Shown here: positions 19,296 through 28,833 of the stretch, piece after piece | Numbering within the stretch: the first letter of the stretch is position 1 | How the letters are laid out: every line of letters starts with the position of its first letter | Assembly (NCBI GenBank): GCA_028285305.1 | Contig: JANQPV010000056.1 | Span: 225,096-289,095 of the forward strand | Length of the DNA: 64,000 bases | Source of the DNA: Alphaproteobacteria bacterium | Lineage (GTDB): Bacteria; Pseudomonadota; Alphaproteobacteria; SMXP01 | Direction: 5' to 3' | Notes under the pieces: generated by a model | Database searches by the model: none | Told to the model about the DNA's origin: nothing | Seen by the model: the letters and a program-made list of their open reading frames with translations, nothing else | Made by a program: the position numbers and the translations under genes

Positions 19296-20150
19296 GTGAA
19301 AGACATTCAAACCATTCGCCAAATACGAGAACAAGTCAGCAAGTGGCGCAACGACGGCGAGCAGATCGGCTTCGTTCCCACCATGGGCGCGCTTCACGAG
19401 GGACATCTCTCCTTGGTTCGCTTGGCCCAAGAACGCTCGTCAAAATCCGTTGCCAGCATTTATGTCAATCCGGCTCAGTTCGCTCCCAATGAGGATTTTG
19501 AGACGTATCCGCGTCCACTCGATGAAGACTTGGAAAAACTGGAACAACTCGGGGTGGACGCGGTCTATATGCCGTCTTCGGAAGAAATGTACCCGGACGG
19601 TTTCGCAACACACGTTCATGTAGACCGACTTTCAGACGGGCTGTGTTCATTGTCTCGACCGCACTTTTTCGATGGCGTCGCCCTTGTGGTTTCCAAACTT
19701 CTTTTGCAGGTGCTGCCCGACTTGGCCGTTTTCGGAGAGAAAGACTATCAGCAGTTGATGATCATTCGTCAGATGGTCAAGGATCTCAACATCCCCGTGA
19801 CCATTGTCGGAGGCCCCACCCAGCGCGAGGCGGACGGCCTAGCCATGTCCTCACGCAATGCATATCTCAGCACTTCGGAACGTGCCGTTGCAGGCAAACT
19901 CAACGTTATCTTGAAAGAGGCCGCATTGAAAATCGAGAACCTGCAAGACGTTTCGCAGACCGTATCCGGAGCGATTTCGCAACTCACGCAGGCCGGCTTT
20001 TCGGAAGTCGACTATTTCGAGTTTCGCGATTCACAAACTCTAAGTCCACAAGAACGAAATGAAAGCGGAGGACGGCTGTTGGCGGCTGCGAAACTCGGAC
20101 GAACACGCTTGATCGACAACTGGCCGGTACGAGAACCCAAATTACAGTAA
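19296..20150 (+). CDS. panC: Pantoate--beta-alanine ligase
   Basis: IGFVPTMGALHEGHLSLV, SIYVNPAQFAPNEDFETYPR, VFGEKDYQQLMIIRQMVKDLNIP, GLAMSSRNAYLS. Confidence 0.97.
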   Translation: MKDIQTIRQIREQVSKWRNDGEQIGFVPTMGALHEGHLSLVRLAQERSSKSVASIYVNPAQFAPNEDFETYPRPLDEDLEKLEQLGVDAVYMPSSEEMYPDGFATHVHVDRLSDGLCSLSRPHFFDGVALVVSKLLLQVLPDLAVFGEKDYQQLMIIRQMVKDLNIPVTIVGGPTQREADGLAMSSRNAYLSTSERAVAGKLNVILKEAALKIENLQDVSQTVSGAISQLTQAGFSEVDYFEFRDSQTLSPQERNESGGRLLAAAKLGRTRLIDNWPVREPKLQ

Positions 20151-20561
20151 CCCCAATTCGCAAAGACGAGAATAAAGCTCAGCTGGCAGCTCGTTTTCGC
20201 CTTCAGCAAATCCTTCCAAGTCAGCGGGAGCCTCATCGCTCCTTAGATAGCGCCATCCTTGAAAGGCGCGACGCGGTACCGGCCGAGTCAAGACCGGGTG
20301 CGGGTCGAGAACGATCTCGCACGCTTTCCGCTCACCTTTGCGCTCACAGGGCCTGAGATCCAATAGAGTTTGTCGCATTGCGATTTGACCGCCAACAACC
20401 CAATACAGCGAACCTCCGTCAAGCAATTCCTGGTCTCTTTTGGGCATCATGCGCGTTCGATGCACGATCTCCTCGTTTCTGGCGGCTTTTCCAGCCATAT
20501 ACTCATAGAGGTTTTGGACCGAACTTGCCCCCACGGCCAGCTTAATGAGATGTAGTGTCAA
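20142..20561 (-). CDS. DUF1489 family protein
   Basis: MTLHLIKLAVGASSV..., GGSLYWVVGGQIAMRQTLLDLRP, VPRRAFQGWRYL; TTG start. Confidence 0.8.
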   Translation of the reverse strand: MTLHLIKLAVGASSVQNLYEYMAGKAARNEEIVHRTRMMPKRDQELLDGGSLYWVVGGQIAMRQTLLDLRPCERKGERKACEIVLDPHPVLTRPVPRRAFQGWRYLRSDEAPADLEGFAEGENELPAELYSRLCELGLL

Positions 20562-20767
20562 GCTTTTTTACCACCTGTAGGAGCAAAATAACGCAAACAG
20601 AAGAACCTGCTCATTCCTTAGACACTGTAATTCGTTTCGCGGGATGCGATTGGATCACAACCAATCAATTTCTTCAGTGCATAGGCCTTATAACCGCACA
20701 TTCTTTTGACGCGGTCTCTCGAATTTAGTACCCTCATAGGGTTATTGCTACTTGGGAATTGGGACTC

Positions 20768-21664
20768 ATGGAAATTGACACCTGGATTAGATCCGTCACC
20801 ACGGGGGTGCTTCTCACAATTATTGCCTTTGCAGCGCTTGTGGGGATCAATTTTGTTCCTTCGTACATCAACGAGATGGTCCATTCAGCAACGGGTCTGA
20901 GCGACGTTTCACTGATCGGTATTTTGATGTTGGTCTTTTTGGTTGGGTTCGCCGCCGCGGCCAAATCGGAACCGGAAATGAGATTTGAAGGACCGGGCCA
21001 AGGTAAGAAACGTGTTTTCCCGAAAGCAAACAACCCTGTCGTGAGTTCCGTTCAACAAAATCGTGTCGAAGAAATCGAATGCGAAGAAGATGGCTATGTT
21101 ACTTACGTTAGGGAGCGCACGGAGCAACTCGCCGAGGATACGAACATCATTCTCAAGATCGTTGTCCGGCCCAAGTTAGAGCATAAGCGAGACACAATCC
21201 TATACTACATCGACAAGCTGTCTCAGTTTCCCAATTTCAAGTATGTGGCCTTTGTGAACCGCCACAATCGTTTCATGTTCTTTGCGAAAGCGTCTGAGCT
21301 GAAAAAAGAAATCGAAACCATCCAGGGCGCATATATCATCGACTTGTTGAATGCGAATCGCTTTGACGAACTCAAGATGGAATCATTTATCAATCCGCAT
21401 GCCATCTTTAATCACAAGTCCAACATGTATGCCCTTGAGATGATGGCTCACAAGAAACTCAATGAGGTTATGGTAGTCTCCCGTGTTGGAAATCGCATAG
21501 TGGACGTATTGGATATCCAGTCTCTCGTCCGTGGCATGATCGTCAAAAATGCGAATATGAAGCGGGGGCGCCAAGGCTTCCGAGGAAAGCCTCAAAACGG
21601 TGAGACCGGATTACGTTTGGTTTCAAATGAGGATGACAATCAAGACAACCGGGATGCCGCCTAG
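20768..21664 (+). CDS. Uncharacterised membrane protein with CBS-like cytosolic region
   Basis: Two hydrophobic N-terminal segments, then ~200 aa soluble region ending FNHKSNMYALEMMAHKKLNEVMVVSRVGNRIVDVLDIQSLVRGMI (CBS-like); ATG at 20768 preferred over TTG at 20759. Confidence 0.6.
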   Translation: MEIDTWIRSVTTGVLLTIIAFAALVGINFVPSYINEMVHSATGLSDVSLIGILMLVFLVGFAAAAKSEPEMRFEGPGQGKKRVFPKANNPVVSSVQQNRVEEIECEEDGYVTYVRERTEQLAEDTNIILKIVVRPKLEHKRDTILYYIDKLSQFPNFKYVAFVNRHNRFMFFAKASELKKEIETIQGAYIIDLLNANRFDELKMESFINPHAIFNHKSNMYALEMMAHKKLNEVMVVSRVGNRIVDVLDIQSLVRGMIVKNANMKRGRQGFRGKPQNGETGLRLVSNEDDNQDNRDAA

Positions 21665-21694
21665 CTGGCACTTCAACGATTCTGAATAAAAAAG

Positions 21695-21722
21695 ACGCCT
21701 CGGCCAATTGCCGAGGCGTTTT
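21695..21722. terminator. Rho-independent, probably bidirectional terminator
   Basis: aaaaaaGACGCCTCGGCcaattGCCGAGGCGTTttgcattt between convergent genes. Confidence 0.9.
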
Positions 21723-21765
21723 GCATTTCATCACTCGCGCATAGATCAAAAGCTGCCTGGTCGAA

Positions 21766-22938
21766 TCAGGCCGTCTCTTCGAATATTTCCCGGCCAATCA
21801 GCATACGCCGAATTTCGCTTGTGCCGGCACCGATTTCGTAAAGCTTAGCATCCCGCAGCAAACGGCCGGTCGCATACTCGTTCACATAGCCATTGCCACC
21901 CAATGCCTGAATCGCATCCAGTGCGACTTGAGTCGCTTTTTCGGCCGCATAGAGAATTGCACCGGCAGCATCTTTTCGCGTCGTATGTCCGGCATCGATT
22001 GCCTTTCCTACGGCATAAACGTAGGCGCGGCACGCATTTGCGGTCGTGTACATGTCGGCCAGCTTTCCCTGCATCAATTGGAAGGTACCGATAGGTTTTC
22101 CGAACTGTTCCCGCTCATGCACATAAGGGATGACGATATCCAAACACGCTTGCATGATGCCAAGCGGCCCCCCTGCAAGGACCGCGCGTTCATAGTCCAA
22201 TCCACTCATGAGCACACCAACACCGTCATTAAGCGGGCCCAACACGTTCTCTTCAGGCACTTCACAGTCCTCAAAGACGAGCTCACACGTATCGGAGCCT
22301 CGCATGCCAAGCTTATCGAGCTTTTCCGAGGTACTAAATCCGTCCATGCCTCGTTCGATCAGAAAACCGGTAATCCCTCGCGAGCCTGCTTTTGGGTCCG
22401 TCTTTGCATAGACGATCAGAAAGTCAGCTTCGGGACCATTCGTGATCCAAAACTTCGTGCCATTGAGTAAAAAGCCATTGCCGGTTGGTTCGGCACGCAG
22501 ACGCAGGGACACAACATCAGAACCCGACCCCGCCTCGGACATAGCCAAAGCCCCAACATGTTCACCGCTTATGAGAGGAGGAAGGTACTTGCGCTTTTGT
22601 TCCTCTGTGCCCCAACGTCTTAGTTGGTTGACGCACAAATTCGAGTGCGCGCCGTAGGATAGACCCACGCTCGCAGAACCGCGGCTGATCTCCTCCATGG
22701 CAACGATGTGATCCAAGTACCCCATCCCTGCCCCGCCATAATCCTCTTCAACCGTTATGCCGAGAAGGCCTAAATCTCCCAATAGCGGCCACAGATCACG
22801 AGGGAACGCATTGTCCCGATCGATCTGGTCCGCCCTTGGCGCAATATGATCGGCGGTGAACGAGCGCACACTGTCACGCAACATGTCGGTGGTTTCGCCC
22901 AGACAAAAATCAAGGTTCGGAAAGTCGTTGGGTATCAT
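21766..22938 (-). CDS. Acyl-CoA dehydrogenase, isovaleryl-CoA dehydrogenase-like
   Basis: [99 protein letters not shown]. Confidence 0.93.
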   Translation of the reverse strand: MIPNDFPNLDFCLGETTDMLRDSVRSFTADHIAPRADQIDRDNAFPRDLWPLLGDLGLLGITVEEDYGGAGMGYLDHIVAMEEISRGSASVGLSYGAHSNLCVNQLRRWGTEEQKRKYLPPLISGEHVGALAMSEAGSGSDVVSLRLRAEPTGNGFLLNGTKFWITNGPEADFLIVYAKTDPKAGSRGITGFLIERGMDGFSTSEKLDKLGMRGSDTCELVFEDCEVPEENVLGPLNDGVGVLMSGLDYERAVLAGGPLGIMQACLDIVIPYVHEREQFGKPIGTFQLMQGKLADMYTTANACRAYVYAVGKAIDAGHTTRKDAAGAILYAAEKATQVALDAIQALGGNGYVNEYATGRLLRDAKLYEIGAGTSEIRRMLIGREIFEETA

Positions 22939-23048
22939 AAGGCCTCCACAGCAAACCCGGCGTTCGATCAAACTTATACCGGCACGGCTTATCTAGCCAG
23001 ACAGTCAACGCCGCAAGGGAGAATTGGCCAGCATGGCAACGGATCGGC

Positions 23049-25349
23049 TCACGCTGCGTCTTGATGCTTCTCTTTGGAAGACCGAAAGAAGCGACGCCTT
23101 TTCCGGGGGGAACGGGACTTCTTCGCAGCCATCTTCTTATGACCATACTGGGTCGTGTAGTAGGCATCATCACCATGCCCATATGCCTTGATACGAGCCA
23201 GGTCGGCCTGGGATAACAACATGGCAATGCGCGGACAGCCCGCCATTTGAACTCTTTCCAGAGCACTCGCAAGAGCCGACGCAGGCGTTGCCTCCCATTT
23301 GACCGCGAAAACCGTTGCATCCAACCAGCGAGCGAGTATAGGCGCATCCCCAACCGGCAATATTGGGGCACTGTCCAGAATGATGAAGTCATACGCCTGT
23401 CGGACTTGATCGAAGAACAACTGAACGGACGCGCTATTCAAACCAAGAGGTTGGGCGTACACCGCCTCTTTGAGTGGCAAGATTTCAAGACCGGAATCCC
23501 GCTCCGCCACAACCGCTTCTTCCAGCGTGCACTGACCAGTAAGGACCTCCACGAAGCCGGACGATACATTCTTCACCAAAGCCGACGACAAAGATGGATT
23601 GCGAAAGTCTCCATCGATTAACAATGTGCGGGCACCACCCAGTGCCGCCGTTTGCGCAAGACAAAAAGCCGAAGTGCTTTTGCCTTCACCTTCTAAGGCA
23701 GACGCCATCATAACGACTTGCGGAGGTGTGTTGACGTCCAAAAGAACGAGATTCGAGTGCGCCAATCGAAACGCTTCGGAAAACCGTGAGCGGCGGTGTA
23801 GCACCAAGTAATTTCGAATCCCCATGGCCCGCGTCCCCCGCTGACCAACGAGCTGAGTCTGCAGAGGAATCGTTGCCAGGTTCATGGCGCCGAAGGCGCT
23901 TTGGAGCTGACGGCCGGTGGAAAAGGTCTCATCCAAAATCCCGAACAAAAAGACCAGACCAAACGCGAAAACGCCCGAGCCTAAAAATCCGAGCACCACC
24001 ATAACTTTGCGGTTGGGCTCAGCCGGCGCCATCGGCAACGTCGCCTCAGAGATCTGCCGTGCAACGGGATCAAATGGCCGCTGACCGGCAAGGACCAAAG
24101 AACGCCGGGATTCTTCAAGAAGATTGTTCAGCAAGCGACGCTCTGTCTCCACCCGTCCCTCAAGAACAGCTAATTGAGATAACGCCGATTCCTCCGCCAG
24201 GTCGATCTGCTCGAACGTTTCGACACTTTCTAAAAGGGAAGCCACCCGCGAGCGCGCCACCGAGAGGTCATTGTCGAGTGCGGCAACGTTCCGCGCAATT
24301 TCAGCCTCAATCTCACGCGCGAGATCAGCGATTTCCGAGTTCAAGGCAACAAAGCTGGGATGGCGCGAACCCAACATCGTGGAATACTCCGCCTGCTTCT
24401 GCCTAAGGCTCGCTTGTCGCTCGCGTAGGTCGGCCATCACGCGGGAGTCCATCGCCCTGCCGATCGTCTCTGCACTTTCTCCCCGCTCAATCAGCGCTCT
24501 AACTTCCCGCTGCCGGGCTTCATATTTGGCCAAGTCCGCCCGCGCGAGCGCCAACTGGTGAGTCAACTCTCCCAGTTGCATGTCCGCCGCGGTGTCCTGC
24601 CCGGTCAATGCTAAACGATGCTGCTTTTTGAAGGTTTCGGCGGCCGTTTCCGCTTCCTTTAATCGGGTCTGTGTACGAACAAGTTCACCCTTGAGCCAGG
24701 AACTGGTTGATCGATGATCTTCCACCTGCGTTGTGAGGCTGAAATTCAAATACGCCTCTATGAGCCCGTTTGCGATTTGCGCGGCCCGTGCCGGGTCTTC
24801 GGAGCGCGCGGAAACCGTAACCAGATAGCTCTTGCTCTGCCGCACAGCTTCGATCCGCGCCCCCAACAATTGCACGGCTTTGTGAATTTCACGCGCCGTC
24901 ACGGCTTCTTTCTGCTCAGCGTCCTGAGACGCATACGCCGCCATTATGGGTTGCTGGCGCTTTTGCTGATCCCGAATGCGGGCATTAAACTCAGGCACCC
25001 GGGCCAAATCGAGCTCGGCGACCACCCGCTCCATTAACTGGCGTGAGCGCAAAATCTCTATCTGCGTCGCAATAAAGGGCGCTTCTTTGTTTTCGGAGCT
25101 TTGCGTACCACTTTCCAAAACCCCCGGCGACGGCGGCCGCAATTCCAATTGAGCCGACGAGACGTAGCGATCCGTCATCTGCATACTGAAAATCGCAGAC
25201 GCCAATGTCCCCAGCACAACAATGCCGGCGGCCAACCATAGCCGGCGCCGCACCGCGACATAGACGTCTTTCAGGTCAATGGGCTGGATCGAACCACTGC
25301 TCTCTTGGGTCAACAACTGCGAAGGCATAACGCTTAGACTGAACCTCAA
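23049..25349 (-). CDS. Wzc/ExoP/GumC-like polysaccharide co-polymerase with tyrosine autokinase domain
   Basis: Wzz domain with TM, long coiled coil, C-terminal ASALEGEGKSTSAFCLAQTAALGGARTLLIDGDFRNPSLS and YDFIILDSAPILPVGDA. Confidence 0.92.
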   Translation of the reverse strand: MRFSLSVMPSQLLTQESSGSIQPIDLKDVYVAVRRRLWLAAGIVVLGTLASAIFSMQMTDRYVSSAQLELRPPSPGVLESGTQSSENKEAPFIATQIEILRSRQLMERVVAELDLARVPEFNARIRDQQKRQQPIMAAYASQDAEQKEAVTAREIHKAVQLLGARIEAVRQSKSYLVTVSARSEDPARAAQIANGLIEAYLNFSLTTQVEDHRSTSSWLKGELVRTQTRLKEAETAAETFKKQHRLALTGQDTAADMQLGELTHQLALARADLAKYEARQREVRALIERGESAETIGRAMDSRVMADLRERQASLRQKQAEYSTMLGSRHPSFVALNSEIADLAREIEAEIARNVAALDNDLSVARSRVASLLESVETFEQIDLAEESALSQLAVLEGRVETERRLLNNLLEESRRSLVLAGQRPFDPVARQISEATLPMAPAEPNRKVMVVLGFLGSGVFAFGLVFLFGILDETFSTGRQLQSAFGAMNLATIPLQTQLVGQRGTRAMGIRNYLVLHRRSRFSEAFRLAHSNLVLLDVNTPPQVVMMASALEGEGKSTSAFCLAQTAALGGARTLLIDGDFRNPSLSSALVKNVSSGFVEVLTGQCTLEEAVVAERDSGLEILPLKEAVYAQPLGLNSASVQLFFDQVRQAYDFIILDSAPILPVGDAPILARWLDATVFAVKWEATPASALASALERVQMAGCPRIAMLLSQADLARIKAYGHGDDAYYTTQYGHKKMAAKKSRSPRKRRRFFRSSKEKHQDAA

Positions 25350-25466
25350 CTAAATACCGATCAGACCCGCCTCTTCAAATGGCACATCCAAACCACTGCT
25401 TTTCGGGCTGGAAGTCTTTGGTCCAATCTACTGATTCGCGGGCAACGGCGATACCGAAGGGCACCC

Positions 25467-26537
25467 TCATTCGGCAGCGTTTAGGAACTTTTCCAAGATC
25501 CGCATTTGCGGGGCAGTCTCACCGTCCCGCCGCGGATGAATGCTGAACGGGTAATCCCCCCACCAGGCTCCCGCCGCCCAATAGCTCCACCCCATCCAGG
25601 CATCGGCGTTGACGTGCATATGTTCGAGCATCTGCCCGAGTGCGCGCAAGCAGATTGCGGATCCCCCTGCCCCAAACTCACCCAAAAACGCGCGCGTGCC
25701 CGTCTCTTGGAGCCACGCCGTCATTCCTTCAAGCGCGGCGGCGCCAACTCCGGGTGACTGGCAGGATGGGTCGGTGCCCGAATAATCACCATCTAAATAC
25801 TGATGCACCTCGAACGCAAAATTGTTCGCCGGATCTTTCAGGACTTTCAGTGCGTCGGCGTTTCCCGACCCCTTCCAGGAATGCGCCCCGGACCAGGCTG
25901 TCCCTGGAACCAGCACAAGATTTTGTGCACCTTCCTCGCGGATGGCCCAAAGCGCCTTTTGTGCGGACGCGGCCCAGTCCGCCGCCGGAATACCGTGCGG
26001 CTCATTCATCAACCCGAAAACAACCAGAGCATTGTCCTGGTAGCGGCGGGAGAGTTTTCGCCAGAGATCCAAAAAGGCTTGTTCTGTGGGCGTGCCCGGA
26101 AGAACGCGCTCCCCCCGATACCGGCCATAGTTATGAACATCGAGAATGAGCGTCCCCCCGGCCCCCGTGACCGTGTTCACAATCCGGTCAATTTCTCTCA
26201 GTTCTGTCTTGTGAAGCTTACCGGAGGGCTCGCGCTGCAGACGCTCCCAGCGGAACGGCAAGCGCACACCGGCAAAGCCCTTGCCCAAAAAATAGTCAAT
26301 TTCCTCGGTACTCGGATAGATATAGTCCCGGCCCAGAACGCCCGGGAGCTCGTCGCCCGTGAATTCAGCCCCGGCGAGGTTGACCGTGGCGAGGGGGGCG
26401 GCGGCGTGGGCAACAGCCGCGCTGAAGTTCGCTGCGCCCGCCAAAATGGACCACGCCAAAGCCGCCCAAAATGCAGACGCCGCTGGGCGAAACCCCACGG
26501 ATCTCGCCACGACTAGAACGCGCAAATCAGGGGACAC
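25467..26537 (-). CDS. Secreted glycoside hydrolase family 5 (cellulase-like)
   Basis: Signal peptide; GVRLPFRWERLQ, LILDVHNYGRY, VVFGLMNEPHGIP (acid/base NEP), FLGEFGAGG (nucleophile), WMGWSYWAAG. Confidence 0.9.
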   Translation of the reverse strand: MSPDLRVLVVARSVGFRPAASAFWAALAWSILAGAANFSAAVAHAAAPLATVNLAGAEFTGDELPGVLGRDYIYPSTEEIDYFLGKGFAGVRLPFRWERLQREPSGKLHKTELREIDRIVNTVTGAGGTLILDVHNYGRYRGERVLPGTPTEQAFLDLWRKLSRRYQDNALVVFGLMNEPHGIPAADWAASAQKALWAIREEGAQNLVLVPGTAWSGAHSWKGSGNADALKVLKDPANNFAFEVHQYLDGDYSGTDPSCQSPGVGAAALEGMTAWLQETGTRAFLGEFGAGGSAICLRALGQMLEHMHVNADAWMGWSYWAAGAWWGDYPFSIHPRRDGETAPQMRILEKFLNAAE

Positions 26538-27421
26538 TTATCGATCTGATCGGGATCAACTTTCTCGAAAGAAACGGATACGCCTTCGATAAAGCTTCCC
26601 ATTGATATCTTGCGCCGGAACGTGACGAAGTTCCGATAACCAATATCCCTCAGAATGCGCGCACAGCTTTCGCGCGCGTGCGGCAACTTCTCGTACAGAA
26701 CAATAGGCTTGTCCCGTCTCAAATGTCGCTCGGCGCCTTCAAGCACCTTAGCCTCGTGTCCCTCAACGTCGATCTTGAGCATGCTCAGTCTTAATCCCGG
26801 ATCGATTTCGTCAACAAGATCATCGAGCCTGTCGGTGGGAACCCTTACCGAAGAGGAAGAAGGCTGATCAGTGGTTTCAAGGCTCGCCCAACCGGCCTGC
26901 CCCTCAAACAACCGGAGATCCGATTGGCCCTTCTTGTTGGAAGCGCCCGCGCAGACAGCATGGACGCCTCCCTTTCCCGAAGCTGCGATGTTCGCTTCCA
27001 ACACCTTGTAGGTGGAGGGGTTTGCCTCTATCGCAATCGTTTTACGAAAATACTCCGCGTACCTTATCGTATATACGCCTATGTTTGCTCCGACATCAAC
27101 GAACCCTTCCCAAGACCCGGCAAGACTATTTGAAAGTAGCTCAGGGTTACTCAAGATAGCATCCAACGCATCCAATTGCGTCTGCTCAAACACGCCAGTC
27201 GAAATTAGACGCTGTCCGATCAAATCAGACGTAGGAACGTACATGGTTCTTGCAAAGTGGTGATTCTTCTTCGCGCGTTTGTTCATCGCCTGTAACAAGG
27301 TAAACATGATTTCATCCAGGACCAATGAAACAAATGGCCGCTTCCTGATCACTTTGTCAATTTGTGTGGAAACTTTTATTGTCAAAGGAGAAACCCGCAT
27401 GTCCAAAAGCCATACACTCAA
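26513..27421 (-). CDS. FkbM family methyltransferase
   Basis: GFVDVGANIGVYTIRYAEYFRKTIAIEANPSTYKVLEANI, LSMLKIDVEGHEAKVLEGAE. Confidence 0.9.
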   Translation of the reverse strand: MSVWLLDMRVSPLTIKVSTQIDKVIRKRPFVSLVLDEIMFTLLQAMNKRAKKNHHFARTMYVPTSDLIGQRLISTGVFEQTQLDALDAILSNPELLSNSLAGSWEGFVDVGANIGVYTIRYAEYFRKTIAIEANPSTYKVLEANIAASGKGGVHAVCAGASNKKGQSDLRLFEGQAGWASLETTDQPSSSSVRVPTDRLDDLVDEIDPGLRLSMLKIDVEGHEAKVLEGAERHLRRDKPIVLYEKLPHARESCARILRDIGYRNFVTFRRKISMGSFIEGVSVSFEKVDPDQIDKCPLICAF

Positions 27422-27443
27422 TCTAGAATGGTATCACCCGTAA

Positions 27444-28796
27444 TCAGCGACGAATCAGTTCTAAAGCAAAGGAAACAGCAGTCCCCAGTGGAAAAACAGT
27501 TAGAACCCCGCGTCTGGACCAGCTCCAATATGCTGTCAGAGAATGCAAAGCAGTAACGTAGCACAGACTGGCGATCGCAACGCCAACCACCCCAGAATAC
27601 TGTGACAAAGTCCACAAGAGTATTAGATAGATTGGAAACACAATAAACTTCAACATCAGATAGTCCCGTTCGCCACCTGTCAAAATCATTATCCAATCTC
27701 CAGGCCCCATAAACAAACGGATCAATACGGAAACCGTCAAGATCACCAACACATTGGCAGACTCTGCGAACGCGTCCCCAAACTGAGACATAATGACATC
27801 ACCAAAAGCTACCATCGGTACACTAATCAACAGAGCCGGAACGAGGAACATTATTGAACAGGTTTTGATAGTACTTTTTAAATCCTCAAATCTACCGCCG
27901 AGATAGCTCTGTGAGATTTTGTGTTCGTGTACGGTTGAGGCTACCACCGCAGACAAGGACAGTAATTGAGACAATCTAACTGCAATAAAGTACGCTGCGG
28001 CGGCTTCAAAACCTAAAACCGCGCCAACTAGAATTGTTTCGAAAAACGAACTTAGCGCTTCGAACAACGAATGAGCTGTAAATGAATAAGACTCGTACCG
28101 TTGCGAAGTTGTTCGGCAGTCTAAAGAGCTCTGAGAGAATAACGATTTTTCTTGGCGCCTTATCCGCACCACCTGGAGGATTGCTACACCCCACAGTGTT
28201 GCCGCTGCAAACACTCCTATCTGAGCCCCGGAAACCTCCGTCCCGAACAATACGCAAACCGCACCACAAAGGATAATTCCAAATCGCCATAAATTCTCGC
28301 GAGGAACAAGCGACCACATGATCTGTCCGCGAGCACGAAAGTAATTAAGCCCGTACTCAGATAGGGAAAATGCGCTCGCAATCAAAATGGCTATGTACAA
28401 CCCCTCAAATCGCTGGGGAAAAACATCGGAGATTAAGAACAGAACAACTCCTAGAACGACCAATCCAAGGGTTGATGTTCCGAGAATTCTAAAGTTACTC
28501 TCAAGCACACATTTATTGCGGCCCGAATCATTGCTGGGGTCGTAGTGTTTCAAGACGACAAGCTGTTGTCCCCAGGTCGCGACGAGACCGACCGCGCAGC
28601 CTACTGAGAATAGAAAGACAAAAGCACCGTACTGACTGGGTCCCAGAGCGTGAGCCAATACCCACATCATTGCGAAGCTCAGAACGGTGCTCGATCCCCT
28701 TGCTACAATCGCGACAAGTGTGGCGGGAACCTCGAACTGGGATGAGTCCCTCAACTTCAGAAGAGGACGAAGGTTGAGCGGAAATGATGGTCTCAT
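27444..28796 (-). CDS. Polysaccharide flippase (Wzx/MOP superfamily)
   Basis: ~12 hydrophobic segments; VAIVARGSSTVLSFAMMWVLAHALGPSQYGAFVFLFS N-terminal signature. Confidence 0.85.
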   Translation of the reverse strand: MRPSFPLNLRPLLKLRDSSQFEVPATLVAIVARGSSTVLSFAMMWVLAHALGPSQYGAFVFLFSVGCAVGLVATWGQQLVVLKHYDPSNDSGRNKCVLESNFRILGTSTLGLVVLGVVLFLISDVFPQRFEGLYIAILIASAFSLSEYGLNYFRARGQIMWSLVPRENLWRFGIILCGAVCVLFGTEVSGAQIGVFAAATLWGVAILQVVRIRRQEKSLFSQSSLDCRTTSQRYESYSFTAHSLFEALSSFFETILVGAVLGFEAAAAYFIAVRLSQLLSLSAVVASTVHEHKISQSYLGGRFEDLKSTIKTCSIMFLVPALLISVPMVAFGDVIMSQFGDAFAESANVLVILTVSVLIRLFMGPGDWIMILTGGERDYLMLKFIVFPIYLILLWTLSQYSGVVGVAIASLCYVTALHSLTAYWSWSRRGVLTVFPLGTAVSFALELIRR

Positions 28797-28833
28797 AAAC
28801 GAGCGTTCGACACTTCACAGCTTCTGAAAGCGA

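Noticed and set aside
22910-23392. 160-aa minus-strand ORF in another frame of the Wzc-like gene
   Set aside because: Out-of-frame overlap with the well-supported Wzc-like coding sequence; no motifs.
25803-26516. 237-aa plus-strand ORF and 25640..26149 (169 aa)
   Set aside because: Antisense to the GH5 gene; Pro/Arg-rich shadow frames.
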